Part shown: positions 11,343 through 23,605 of the stretch, piece after piece
How positions within the stretch are numbered: position 1 is the first letter of the stretch
Layout: each line of letters starts with the position of its first letter
NCBI GenBank assembly: GCA_019054805.1
Contig: JAHQIY010000004.1
Coordinates: 8,254,501 to 8,318,500 of the forward strand
DNA from: Brachionus manjavacas
Taxonomy: Eukaryota; Rotifera; Eurotatoria; Ploima; Brachionidae
Direction: 5' to 3'
Length of the DNA stretch: 64,000 bases
The notes under the pieces: generated by a model
Told to the model about the DNA's origin: nothing
The model's database searches: none
Seen by the model: only the letters and a program-made list of their open reading frames with translations
Program-made: the position numbers and the translations under genes

Positions 11343-14300
11343 CTAATTATTTGTTAAACTTTTTAAACATTCTAAATTAGAGTCATCTGAACAAGCACAT
11401 TGACGTGTATGATCTGGACGTGGCAAGCACAATTGATTACAACCACCGTTGGTTCTATCACAAGCATTAGTTCCTTTTTGACATGAATTTTTTACAGCTA
11501 CAACACCATAGACTCTTCCATTGCCACCCGGTGCCAGTTTCATTGGCATTCCAACGTTTCCATCTTTATCTACATTCTGAATTTCTTTTCTAAATAAAAA
11601 AAATAAAAAAAATCGATCCTATAATTTTAGATTAAATTATACTTTGACCAATCTGACCAGTAAATATTTGACCTTACTTCGGTCAAGTCAAATGGATAAA
11701 TTGTATTTATCTGGGTTACAATTCTTCTGTTCGAACCGTCTTTTTCTACACATTCAATTTTTTTTGTTTTAGCATCACCCCAGCAAATTTCTTGTCTTTT
11801 TTGGTCAAAATAGAGACCGTTTGGTACACCTAAATCATTGCTGACAATCACTTTGCGATGAGTTCCGTCCATGTTAGATCGTTCTATTTTTGGATTATTT
11901 CTATTCCAATCAGTCCAAAATATGTATCCATCAATTGGATCAACAGCAATTCCTCTCGGATTATTCAAATGCGATCTGATTAGCACTTTTCTGAATTGTC
12001 CGCCTAAGGATACCACTTCAATGGTTTTAGTCTCCGAGTCGGTAAAATAAAGATTTCTGCTTATCCAGTCGATTGCCAGACCTTCTGCAGATTTTACATT
12101 CTGTAAAACAACAGAATAATTAGAACCATCTAATCTTATTCTGTTGATCACTTTGCCACTCACATCAGTCCAGTAGATGTGTTGCTCGTGGCAGTCATAA
12201 GCTACTCCAACTGCTGTTTGGCCTGGTATGTAAACAATTCGGTTTTTAACCGGAGTTGATTTTTCTTCATCCTGTCTAAATGATAGTCTGTGTAAAGACG
12301 AGCCTTGGGCGTACACAAGATATAAACCAAACGACTCATCAATGTAGCATTTTCCGCGTAGACCATTTCCCTCAAAGCCACTTCGACATTTGCAAATGTA
12401 ATCGTTTGCTTTGAAATCATACACACAATCTGCATTTGAATCGCAAACTTCGTGAGGTGGTCGGTTTCGACATGAATCTTTTCATTAATTAATTTGTTTT
12501 AAAATATTTTTCTTTTTAAAGTAAAATAACAAAATTATTTTTTATTAAAAACTGTGTCATTTGAAAGTTTGAGACTTTTTTTAATATCTAAAAATTATTT
12601 TTGATAAAACCTTTTAAATGCAACGATTCTCCCTTGATTTTAAAATTTAACTTAAACTTATTGAAAATATCCGAAATGTGAAATTTGATAAAAAATTAGA
12701 CAAAAAAAATTTTCTTTTATTTAAAAATTAATTTAGTTAAAGCAACAAGGTGCAAAAATCATTGTTTCAATAAAGAACTTACTAAATATGTGCAATTGGA
12801 TCAGAAATACTTCTTTACTTTTGTTCTAAAAGAATTAAAAATCTTTTATAAAAAAATTCTAAAGATACTATGTAATGCTAAAAAATTCATTTGGCCACCA
12901 AAAAAGCTGCATTGAATGGCAAAAAATTAGACTATTCCTGGTCATGACTGCATGTAACGATAAAAATTCAATTCAACGCCAAGGCTGAGAGCTGTAATAT
13001 TAATTATGACTTAAAACTGACTTGATTTTATAAGTAAAAGTGATGACTTGACTTGGAGTTAACATTATTACTTAAAAATAAGTCTGATTTAATATTGATT
13101 TATCTAATTCAAATGTGATGCTGTTTTAAATTTTTATCCAGGGTAAAAAGAAGGACTTTGATCCATTCTAAGCTGTCTGGGTTTTCCATAAATTTTTTGG
13201 AAAAAAAAAATAATTATTAATTTTTTAAAGACTTAGGAACAATTTTTAACAACAATAAAAATATTTCTATGCATAATCTTCTTTACTGATACAATTAAAT
13301 TTTTTGAAAATGAACTAAGGAAATTTAATGAGCATAGTAAATTTTAAAAAAGTATTTAATTCTAAGATAATTTGAACCTTTACCCATAATAAGCATAAAA
13401 ATGAATATTAAGATTTGTAAGGCCACGGTCAACTCAAAATGGAGCAGAAAATAGGCTACATTTCGAAGTAAAAAAAAACCGAATGGATGAACAAAAGAAT
13501 AAAATTTCCAGAGTTGTTTAAAAGTCACAAGTCTCAAGTCAAGTCCAAGTCCGGACATGACAATAATATGGGACTTTTACACAACTCTGGAAATTTGTTA
13601 GTTTACAATTTTAAAATATCAGCTATAGGAACATCAAAGAATAATGTTCTAATAATTTTTTGATGGGTTAAGAGAAAAACTTACTTATTGCACTACATTG
13701 AAACCCGTCTCCACTAAATCCAGGCTTACATTTGCAGAAATGTCGATTATTTCTCTCATCAAGCAAGCACTCAGCGTTTTGATGACAATTTTGCATCACA
13801 TTGCATGACTGTATGTCCTTGACGCACTCATAGCCATTCCCGATGTACCCATTTGAGCAAACACATCTATACTGAAGAGTTATGACATCGGGTATACAAA
13901 TGGCATTTTGGTGACAATTGTTCAATACGTCACAAGTTTGAGTGGTGCACATGAAGCCGTCGCCAAAAAATCCTGGCAAACACCTGCATTCATAGGAACC
14001 CTGCGTACTTATTTCACATCTGGCATTCTCATTACAATTGGAGAACTCGTTACAAGGCAACGGAACACACCGCTTGGTAAAATCTTCGATAAAGCCGGGC
14101 TTGCATCTACACTCTTGTTTGCCTGTTTGATAATTAGCCACACAATAGGAATTTTCCGGACAAACGCAACCAGCATCGGGCCTACATTCAAAACCATCTC
14201 CCACAAAGCCTTCTTTGCACACACACTGCTTTAGACTATCCGATTCGACGCAGTTGGCGTTCGAGTCGCACATCCTACAGTCCAAATCGTACACACATTT

Positions 14301-17300
14301 TTTGCCACTTCCTTTATACGGCGATCTACACAAGCACTCGTAGTGTCCCACCAAATTGTAGCATACTGCATTTAGATCACAATCAGACTCGCCAGTTTCG
14401 CACTCATCCACATCATAGCAATTGATTCCATCGCCTTCGAAGCCAACCTTGCATACGCATGTATAATTGTTCGGAGCGTCCAAGTCAGTGATGCATTCAG
14501 CGTAGATGCTGCACGAGTTGGTCTCGCATGCATCATCAGTCGCATCTTTGGGATACATGAAATTGGCTGAAGAAAATCGCACCAAATTGTCTCCTTTGGT
14601 GTATTTGACATAGGCTCGTTTGGAGTTCACTCTGACTGTGGAACTAGCGTGGTCTGTTCGATGTGGACACTCAGAAAACGTAATGTCATCATTATAATAA
14701 ATTTTGTACGAACTAAAAGATTGAGAATTTTGAATTGTGGTCACTTGGTAGTCCAGTTGACCAAAGCTTCTCACAAATCCTTGACTCACATGGGAATATT
14801 CTTGTTTAAAATCTTTATAAACTATTTGAGCATCCGGGTCAATAGTGGGAATATCTCCGTCTATTTCGGTGTGAACATTTACTGTTCTACCATCTTCATT
14901 GATGCCGTAAAATTCTTGTCTTATTGTAACAGAGCTTGTTTGCTGAGAGAACTCATTCAGAAAGTTAAGGATGCAAACTCGAGAAAACTGGCCGCCAGTG
15001 AGCTGAAAGCCATTCTTGATTTCAATGTTTTGGTCGAGACCATTTTTGCCAGCGAATAGCCAATTTATGGGACTGGACAAACCGAGTAGAAGCTGAAATG
15101 AGCCGCCAAGATTTGGCGGAATTTTTCCAATGGCTAAAAAGTTTCTTGAATCAGAAGAATGAGTTAAAACATAAGAATTTAATTCTAATTCCTCTAAATT
15201 TTGATTGTTAAGCCGCACTGATATTTTTCCTTGGACCAAAACAGGGTTCGAATCTGGCATGCAGTATTTGCCGTTTCCGACATAGCCTTCCAGGCAAACA
15301 CAGCATTCGCCGTTGGTTTCGTGCTGCAGTTCACAAGTAGCATAAACACTGCATTCCTCGCACCGTTCACCATGTACTAATTTTCTATGAGTGCTTGTTT
15401 CCGGATAAAAAGGAATATCTGTGGTGTTTCTAGCCTCATTTGGCTCATCTGGTCGGCATTCGAACCCATTTCCACTCAATCCATGATTGCATTCACAAAA
15501 CTCAGATCCATCCTCGTTCACAGCGCATCTAGCATTTTGGTGACATTTTGAGCAAAACTCTTCAGGTTGTTCAGGCAGTTCGCAGATTCTTCCATCTCCA
15601 ATCCTTGGCGGCAGGCATTTGCATTCGTAGTAGCCAAGCAAGTTAACGCATTGGGCCGTGTCCGAACAATAGGTGGTTCCTTCTTTGCATTCATCAACAT
15701 CAGTGCACTCAGTACCATCTCCATCAAAGCCAGGCTTGCATTGACAATAGTATCCGTTCTCGGACTCGGAATCGTTGATGCATTCAGCAAACAAGCTGCA
15801 ATCGTTTAGATCACAAGCATCTTGGACTGGATCGTCAAAAGGTTTAATGAAATTTCTTGACGAAAATCTGACTTGTCCTTCGCTTTGAGTGTAAGAAATA
15901 GTCAAGCGTTTGGTGGACACTTTAGTGGACGCCGAACCGGTCAACAGGGTTTCTTCATGAGCGCCTTTGCACACTTTGAAATTAATTCTTTCATAATGTT
16001 CTATTCGATGGTTTTTGAGAGTCTTAGTGCTATTGACCGAAGTGAGCTTGTAATTTAGAGAGCCTTTTGATGTTATTTCCTTATGGGTGTCGCTATTTTC
16101 TGGCTGAGAGCTGTAATGGTATTCTTGATCATAGTCCAGATAGATCACCTGTTCGTGCTCGCTAAACTGAGGCAAATTCCCTTCGACAAAAGTTTCAACA
16201 TAGATTTCTTCGCCACTGTGGCTAAAGCCTGTGAAATTTTGTTTGATGAAAAGGGTGCCGATTATTTCGCCATTTTCGTCGAAATAAGTGGCATCAGATT
16301 GACGAGTGAAAACTGCGCCTGTCAATACAAATCCATTCAGAGAGTTGAGATTTAAATCACCCGCAAAAAGCCAATGAATAGGTGTAACTAGAGGCAAAAT
16401 TTGGCTCAATTTTGATCCTAGTGATAAAGGGACTTGACCCAAAGCAATGTAGTTTCGTGCATCTAATGGTTGAGTGTGAACATACGCGTAGATTTGTAGA
16501 TCGGTGAAATCTACGTTGTTTAAACTTCCTTCAACGCGTCCTCTTACAATTACTGATTTATCTCTTTCCAGACAATTGGCACCGTTGCCCATATAGTCCA
16601 ATTTGCATTTGCAGCATGGTTCATTGGTGTCGAAAGTAGTGCAAATGGCATGTTCATGACAAGTCTGCTCACAAACTTTTTCTAGTGGAAAAAAATTAGG
16701 AAAATATTTTGAAATTTAAAAGTTCTTTTTTTTTAGATTTTTAAATTTTGGACATTGTCAATTAAAAAATTAAAGCAATTTTTTGATGTTAAAAATAATT
16801 GTTTAAACGATAATCAATTTTTTAGCTTTTTTTCCTTTCAGGCAATAAGCAACCATCTGCCATTTTAGTTTTTAGAAATTAAATTAAAAAAAGAACAAAA
16901 TAAATCTGTCTAGTTTCTTTTTTGCATTTTTAAAAGAACAAAAACAAATGATCAATGTATAAAAAATAACTTTGAAAATTCGGGGCTGGTCAATTTTGTA
17001 ACCACTAGTTGTATTAATTTAGCTTAAAATTTGGCAAAGTTTTGTTAAAAGCTTTTTTTTTGGTTATGTTTTTGATCAAGAATAATGCTCCTATTAAATA
17101 GTACCATTTTAGCCGACAAGGTACTTGATAAAATTTTACAAACATGATAAAATGTGGGTAAAATTAAGAATTATCTTAATATGAATAATAAAAAACTTAT
17201 AATCCCCTTTTTACTACATGGTTTATTTTATATGTTAACAAAAGAATAAAAATTCTCTCAAAATAGAAGAAAAAAATCAAAAAGAATTAAATTTAGTTTA

Positions 17301-18172
17301 AATTAAATGCTTTATAAAAAAATTAGAATTTTGAAAATTTTGTCAGAATTTTTACTTTCAATAGGAAGAATCAGTAAGCTTTTATATTTTTAAAACAAAT
17401 TTTTAATTTTTGATTTTTTTTTTAATTTTCTCCAAAAAATAAACGTGTAAGCTTTTAATAAGCTTTTAATTCTCTGTGAAAGCTCTGTAAACGCAATTAA
17501 TTTGCAGGAAATTGCGGAGGATGAAGCTAACTTGCTTTAAGATGCCAAACTTTTCAGAGATAATTGATCTCTTCTATTAATAATAGTTTAAAAAGTACTT
17601 TTAATAATTATTAATAGTATTTTTTAATCTTTGTTAATTATTCAGGAAATAAATTTTTTCGATAACTTAATTTTGGTTTAATTTAGGTTATTTAGATTTT
17701 CAGAGCAAATTTTTTTTCTTTTTTATCTGGAAATACAATAAATTTTATTATTTTAACTTTTTATTTTTTAAGAGCGAACTCAAATTTGGGTCTACTCTAA
17801 ATATCCTTAATTCTATCGAAACCATGTTTTAGCATTAAAAAAAAAGAAAAAAATTTACTTCTCATTAATCAAAATCTAACAACAAATTATTTTTTAGGAT
17901 TATTTTTCGATTTATTGTTTTAAAAAGAACTAACAACAAGATCATTTAAAATCTAAACAATTTTTAAAACATATCTAATTTAATTTTACTTTCAAATTTT
18001 TAATAAAATTAAATTTATAAAATTTTCTTTATTATAAAATAGACTAAATTTTTCAAATTTATTTAATAATTGATCAACATTTTTAATGTTTTTTTAATAG
18101 TACAAACATGATCTTACCAGTATTAGTTAGAGTTACACCGATCCATAATATAACAAAAAGAATTAGATTCAT
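11343..18172 (-). CDS. nidogen-like basement-membrane protein with two G2F domains and a YWTD propeller
   Basis: Secreted extracellular-matrix protein of the nidogen family, expected to link laminin and collagen IV. Proposed exons on the minus strand are 18172-18118, 16681-13685, 12477-11643 and 11589-11343. Introns are phase 1, 1 and 2, all GT-AG, the last only 53 bp, and the product is 1377 aa. Exon 1 encodes a hydrophobic signal peptide (MNLILFVILWIGVTLTNT). Then come an EGF (about residues 21-55), G2F-1 (about 60-307), three EGFs including one calcium-binding DVDEC type, an EGF starting CEECSVYATC, G2F-2 (about 498-735), a DACETNSC EGF, a second DVDEC EGF, and several more EGFs to about 1018. 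Exon 3 carries one EGF, then LY repeats with the motifs IYWTD, LYFTD, IFWTD, ICWGD and IYWSD, i.e. the nidogen G3 propeller. Exon 4 ends with the usual last EGF (CDRTNGGCNQLC). No NIDO domain precedes the first EGF in this model; a missed upstream exon cannot be excluded, but none is visible in 18.2-23 kb. Confidence 0.88.
13502..13596. repeat. 25-bp inverted repeat in a nidogen-like intron
   Basis: The arm 13502-13526 matches the reverse complement of 13572-13596 at 24 of 25 positions, with a 45-base loop. Both arms contain the CCAGAGTTGT / ACAACTCTGG pair. The loop holds repeated CAAGTC/AAGTCC words. It lies between exons 2 and 3 of the nidogen-like gene. It could be a small foldback element or an intronic hairpin. 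Confidence 0.65.
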
Positions 18173-21100
18173 TTTGCTGTTCCAATTTGAACCATAAATT
18201 GTAGAGTATTTTTAAATCTAAAAAAATTTGATTTAGAATAAAAAGATAGCTTTTTGTTAACAAGTCTACGAATAATGCTAAAAGAGTTATTAAGTTTCAA
18301 TTTTAATTAAAAATTTGATTGAATAGTGGGACTTGTATGACAATTATTGCAAAATGAGAAATTGTAACTAAATCACTACAATTTGCATTTGGTGGACAGT
18401 GTATAATTTCCAAGTTAAAATTAACATACTAAGAAAAAATACAACTCGTTGAGGATTTCAATTGAAATGAATATAAGACTATTTGAATTATTTCGAGTGC
18501 AAAACTAATCTAGACGACAATAGATTTGAAAACGCTAAATCACAAATTTATAAATAAACCAAGCGAAAATCAAATTAAGAGAACAAGCAACTTGAAAAGT
18601 TTCGATTTCAAATTATGAAATAGCTGAATTTATGCGGCTTGAATGGACTCGATTCTAGTAAAGATTGTCTTAATTATTAGTTTAATTAAATTATTGCAAA
18701 CTGGCAAGTTGCATCAATCTCTTTATCTAAATTCCTTGTAATAATATTTTTAAATAAATATTTTTGATTTTGCTTTTTTCTAATGAATCTTATTAAAAAT
18801 ATTAGCATTGGATTTAACCAAATTTTTAAATTTAATAAACCGACGAATTCTAGATTATGAAAAATTAATCAAAAAACCATTTATTTAATTAAGTATTTAT
18901 TGGATTATTTGAATTATCATTCATGTTCTCTAGAGAAATTTTCTATCTATTGTCGTTCGGTTAATTAGAGCATTATTTTAATATAAAGCCCATAACAATG
19001 AATTAATTGTATGAAAACGAATTCAGAAAAAGTAAAAAAAAATTTTATTAAATAAATTTAAGTATTGTGTACAATTTATAAGTTTTTTAAATGTATCCTG
19101 CGTGATGAAAGATGAAAAAAATGGCAGATTAATTTTAAGAAAAGCATGACGATATCTAACGGGAAACAAGTTAGCTTAAAATAGAAATTAAGCTAATTTG
19201 AATGGGCATTACGCTTAATTTAGCGTTTTTTAATAATCCTAATCGTAGAAAGACCTGATTTAATCTGTTTTTAAATTTGCAATTACAATTTTATACTTAA
19301 TTAAGTCTTGCATTTATCAAATGAGTTAAACCTAACTGTCTGAGTAAACTATAAGAAAATTTTATTTCTAAATAATCTAATGAATCGAAAAGGATTTTGT
19401 TTCTTGCCACCCAAGGATTAACTTTGGTAGAAATTATTCCTATAAAAATAAATAATAAATTTGAAAGCAAGTTAAGCAAAAAATCAGTAAAAAAGAAATC
19501 AAATGAAATAATCTAGACAACAATTTATTGAAAATTAATAGCTAAAATGTTCTCAAAATTAATAAAAACAATCTAATTGATTTGATATTAATTAAAATTT
19601 TGATAGATATGAATTTAAATCCTGTTTTAGACACTTGCATTAAAAATTTTATTTTAATCGATGTCTTTGAATCCTGTTTGAATAAATTAATAATTTATAT
19701 ATCAGTCCTGTGAATGACAATAAGGCCCAGAGACAAAAAATACTATATAAAATTTCAATTAAAAAAATTATAAGAAAATTTTTTTTCAAGTAAAAATATT
19801 ACGTAATATCTTTATTTAACTACTTCGGGCTAAAAAAATCAAATAATGTTGAGTCATGATTTTGGAAAAAAATTCAAATTGAGGGTCAAAAAATAGAAAT
19901 TAAAATTTGCAAAATTTTTGAAAAATTTTAATAAAATAAATTAATTGATAAATTAAATTCGAAAAAAATTCGCGTCATACCAGTTTTATGGCACACAATA
20001 AAACACTGATCGCTATTTGACTAGAAAAACATTTAAATTAATTTTATTTTTTCCAATGTTTTATTTGAGAACAAAAATATATCAGATCTTATCTTCATTA
20101 TTGAAATTTCAAAATATATGCTTTTTATTATAAAATTCTTTATGCATGCTTCATCTTAATTCCAAGGATAATGCGACAATCTTTTATTTGTACTTATCAT
20201 TAATTTTGATGATAAATCTAGAACATAAAGTAATAAAGCATATTTGAAATAGATGTTTCTTGTTGTTGTCAGAACCTAGGCTGCTACCAAAAATTAAATT
20301 TTCATTTCAAGGGTTTGATAAGAACAAAATGTGACTTTAATGAAAATTTAAGTAATAAATTAATTAAATTTTGAAATAACAATCGATATGTTTTATAATA
20401 AGATGAAAATTTTGCCTGAATAAAACTAAAACTTGATGATAATTAATTAATTCATGAATTTCATAACAAAAACTTTTTTTATTGAAATATTAAAAATCAA
20501 TATTCGAAAATGCTTCTGATAAAAAATAAATAAATCGACAAATCTTTTAATTTTGAACAATTTTTGCTTTTGACAAATCAATTTAGACACAAATGCTTCA
20601 AAAAAATAGAAATAGCTTAAAGCCGTACTTAGTATAAATTAAAAATTAAATCTTTGCAAAACATATTTAGTCTAACAAAGAAAGAGATTATTTTACTCTT
20701 AGAGATAGAATTTATTCGGCAGCAGAATAAAACCGGTTTATTAAATAATTAAAATTTTTGGTCAAATTGGTTTCTAAATAAAAAAAAAGAATTTAGAATA
20801 GTAACGATTAAATCAGTACTGCTTTTTAAGCGAGTGAAAATGTAGACTTAAACTCCAAACTTAAAATTTTAATTAAAATAAACATGATAAATAAAAAGAG
20901 GCTATAAAAGCTTAATTTGAACTGTACAAATAATGTTTATTTCTATTAAATGCTTTGTTCAATATTAAATTTCGCTGCTTTATCTCTATTTAAATGCTTA
21001 CTTAAAAACAAAATTCAGCTATTTAAATTTCTAAATATTAAATTTCCGAGGTGGTTAACAGAGAATTCGAATAAATGCTCAAAACTTCAAAGCACATCGA

Positions 21101-23389
21101 CTCTAAATAGAGCCTTTGATATTAATTTAAAAAAAAAGCTTAAAAAACTTATCACTAAAACTTAAACTCCTAGAAATGTATTAAAATACTCTTAACCTAA
21201 TAAATTTCTACGATTCGTATCCTAGACTTGTTAGCTCGTGATTTCTTAAAAGCTTTTTTCAAACTGCTAGCCTGTTACTAATAGGCCTAAGATAAAAAAT
21301 TATTATCACCCTTTTTATCGTAAAGTAATCGGTCAGGTTCAAAAAAGTTTGATAAATGAAAAAAAATTCTGATGACAAACTCATGCTTTGAATTATTTTA
21401 ATATTTCAAAAAAAAGAAATATTCTGATTTAAAATAGTAGCCATTTGAATAATAATTTCAACAAATGCCGTCATTTGAAAACATATTTCAAGCAAATATT
21501 TAATTCTTGTAACCTATTTTTAAATTAAAATAGCTTTGCGGTGAATTATTCAATTCGGAGATCAAGAGACACAAATATAAGCTTTGTTAAGCATTTTGAA
21601 AGAATTGAACAAATCAAGCGAGTTTTGTAACACATTCTTTTATTCATCGAGTGGCCTGATCTGTTGTTGTCCACTGGCTTGAAAATAAGAGTAGTCATTA
21701 AAAATAAAATCAAGTCTTGCGATAAATATTTGCCTTTCACGATTTAAATAATTTTAAGCTTTAAAAATCAAAACTTTTAAATTTTAAATATGTTCTTTAG
21801 AAAATTTGTAATATGCAGTCTTTCTGTTTAAACAATTTTCTTAGCATCTTTTTTTGATTAATTGCTTTTTTTCAAAAAACTAAAAACAGTTTAGATGATT
21901 TGAAATTTTAATAAGCTCGAGCATTGTTAAGCATTCTTGGATATTTTCTGTTAAACTAGCCTCAAATTTCGAAGCCTTTAAATAATTTAAATCCGCAATG
22001 AAAATTAAAAAAAAGAAATTAATTTTTAAAAGGACACATTTGAACCACAATTCATTTGAACGAAACTATAACAACTAAAACACTCGCAAAAATAGCAACA
22101 TAACTAGATTAAAATTCAAAGAAAAATTTGAAATTTGTAAAATGTTTTTTCAAAGTTCTATTTAAAAATGTACAATAGTTTTTATTTCAATTTTTATCAT
22201 TTAATCAATAAAATTAGGCATTTTTTAATATAATTAGTAAAAATTTTAAAATTATAAAGTTTAATGCTTTTTTAATAAATATTTTATTAATTTTACTTTG
22301 TGCTTTTATTAAAAATTTACATAATAATATTGGAAATATAATAAATAAAATACCATTTTGATTGTCTAAAATTAAACTTATTTTGTTTAAATCTTTATCA
22401 ATTTTTGTGTTCTTTTCTTAAATGCCACCTTTTTATTCATCAATGTTTAATCCATTAATTATTAATCCGAATTTCGAAAATCTGAAAAACTGTCCTTGTA
22501 ATTAATTAAATTGGTTTATTTCATAGAGGACAATCTTCAGAATTCCGAATTATATTAAATACAGGTTTTGGACGCGACCAGACTTTGGCAGTCATCAATT
22601 TTCTTAATCATTTTTTAAATTTTTTTAGAATGAAATTAAATAAACAAGAAAAAATCTCAAGAACTATTCAAAAAGCTAGTTGTTTGAATTTAAAAAGTTA
22701 AATTCCTTTATTCTAATATAATTTAAAATAAATGAGAATGTAATAGAATAATAAAGAATTGTTTTTAGCAAGAATTAATATCTTATATTAGATCATTTTA
22801 AAAGAATTTGAGACACTGAAAAATAAATAATTTAGCTTGAATAAAGTCCACTCAGTGATTCTCTTCTTCTCTATTCTAGCATTGCCTCAAAAATTGATGC
22901 TATAATCTGTGCATTTTCTTAATTAATTTTCTAGCTTTAAAGAAAAAAAGTGGGAATTATTTTGTTATCATTTTTTTACTGAATTTAATAGAACTGACTC
23001 AAAGCATTCGAGAATTTTTGTATCTCTTAGTTCACTGGATTTGAAAAATTTATTAATTCAAATATCACTTTTGTCTAGAAACAAAAAACTGAATTCCTCC
23101 ATACTAAATCTCCAATCTTTTTCCATTTATTCTCCCAGCGGTCTCTGATCTACTATTGAACTAGATAGAACTATTCAAAATGATCTAGTTTTGAATATTT
23201 TCCTTTAACAGTTGACCATGATATAAACAATAAATATTGCTTATTTTTGATAATTTTTTTTCAGTGTGGTGCTTATCAAGTCTGGTTTATTAAATAATAA
23301 AAAAAGTAATTATTTTATTTTTCAAAAAGACTTCTGTTTACTATAGTAGCTAAATTATTTTAATTACAAGTATATTAATTTACTATTTA
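18173..23389. other. gene-poor AT-rich DNA upstream of the nidogen-like gene
   Basis: The proximal part should hold the promoter of the minus-strand nidogen-like gene, but no clear core elements stand out. Open frames of 60-71 codons at 19.3, 20.9 and 21.6 kb have no recognisable domain and look like chance frames of A/T-rich codons. No RNA gene or array was seen. Confidence 0.5.
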
Positions 23390-23605
23390 TTTGATTGAAA
23401 TAGTCAAGTTTTTTTTTTAGATTTTCAAAGCTCATCTTATTTTCTACTGAATCTATGTCATTTGGCGACCAGTTATTCACAAATCTTTTTTATAGAAAAT
23501 GTTACCTTTGACTAATCCTTGTAATTTGTTTCAGTAATTTACGCTTCTTTCCACTGTTACTACCAACATCAATTTCGAACTTGTAAATTGTTTTTTTAGT
23601 AAGAA
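23390..23605 (-). mobile_element. LINE remnant, C-terminal end of a reverse-transcriptase ORF
   Basis: The minus strand reads FEIDVGSNSGKKRKLLKQIT, then after stops KRFVNNWSPNDID and a segment ending MSFENLKKKLDYF. This is the pattern seen at the extreme C-terminus of Jockey/CR1-type ORF2: a basic segment, then F(F)xNRVVNxWNxLPxxV, then a SVNxFKxxLD helix. Stops interrupt it, so it is a dead fragment. Family resemblance is by eye. Confidence 0.55.

Noticed and set aside
13908..14234. 108-codon plus-strand frame opposite the nidogen-like exon, and several similar frames between 14.6 and 16.4 kb
   Set aside because: They are antisense shadows of the strongly supported EGF/G2F coding exon.
20950..21165. 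71-codon plus-strand frame (MLCSILNFAALSLFKCLL...)
   Set aside because: No domain, no splice context, and composition like the surrounding AT-rich DNA.
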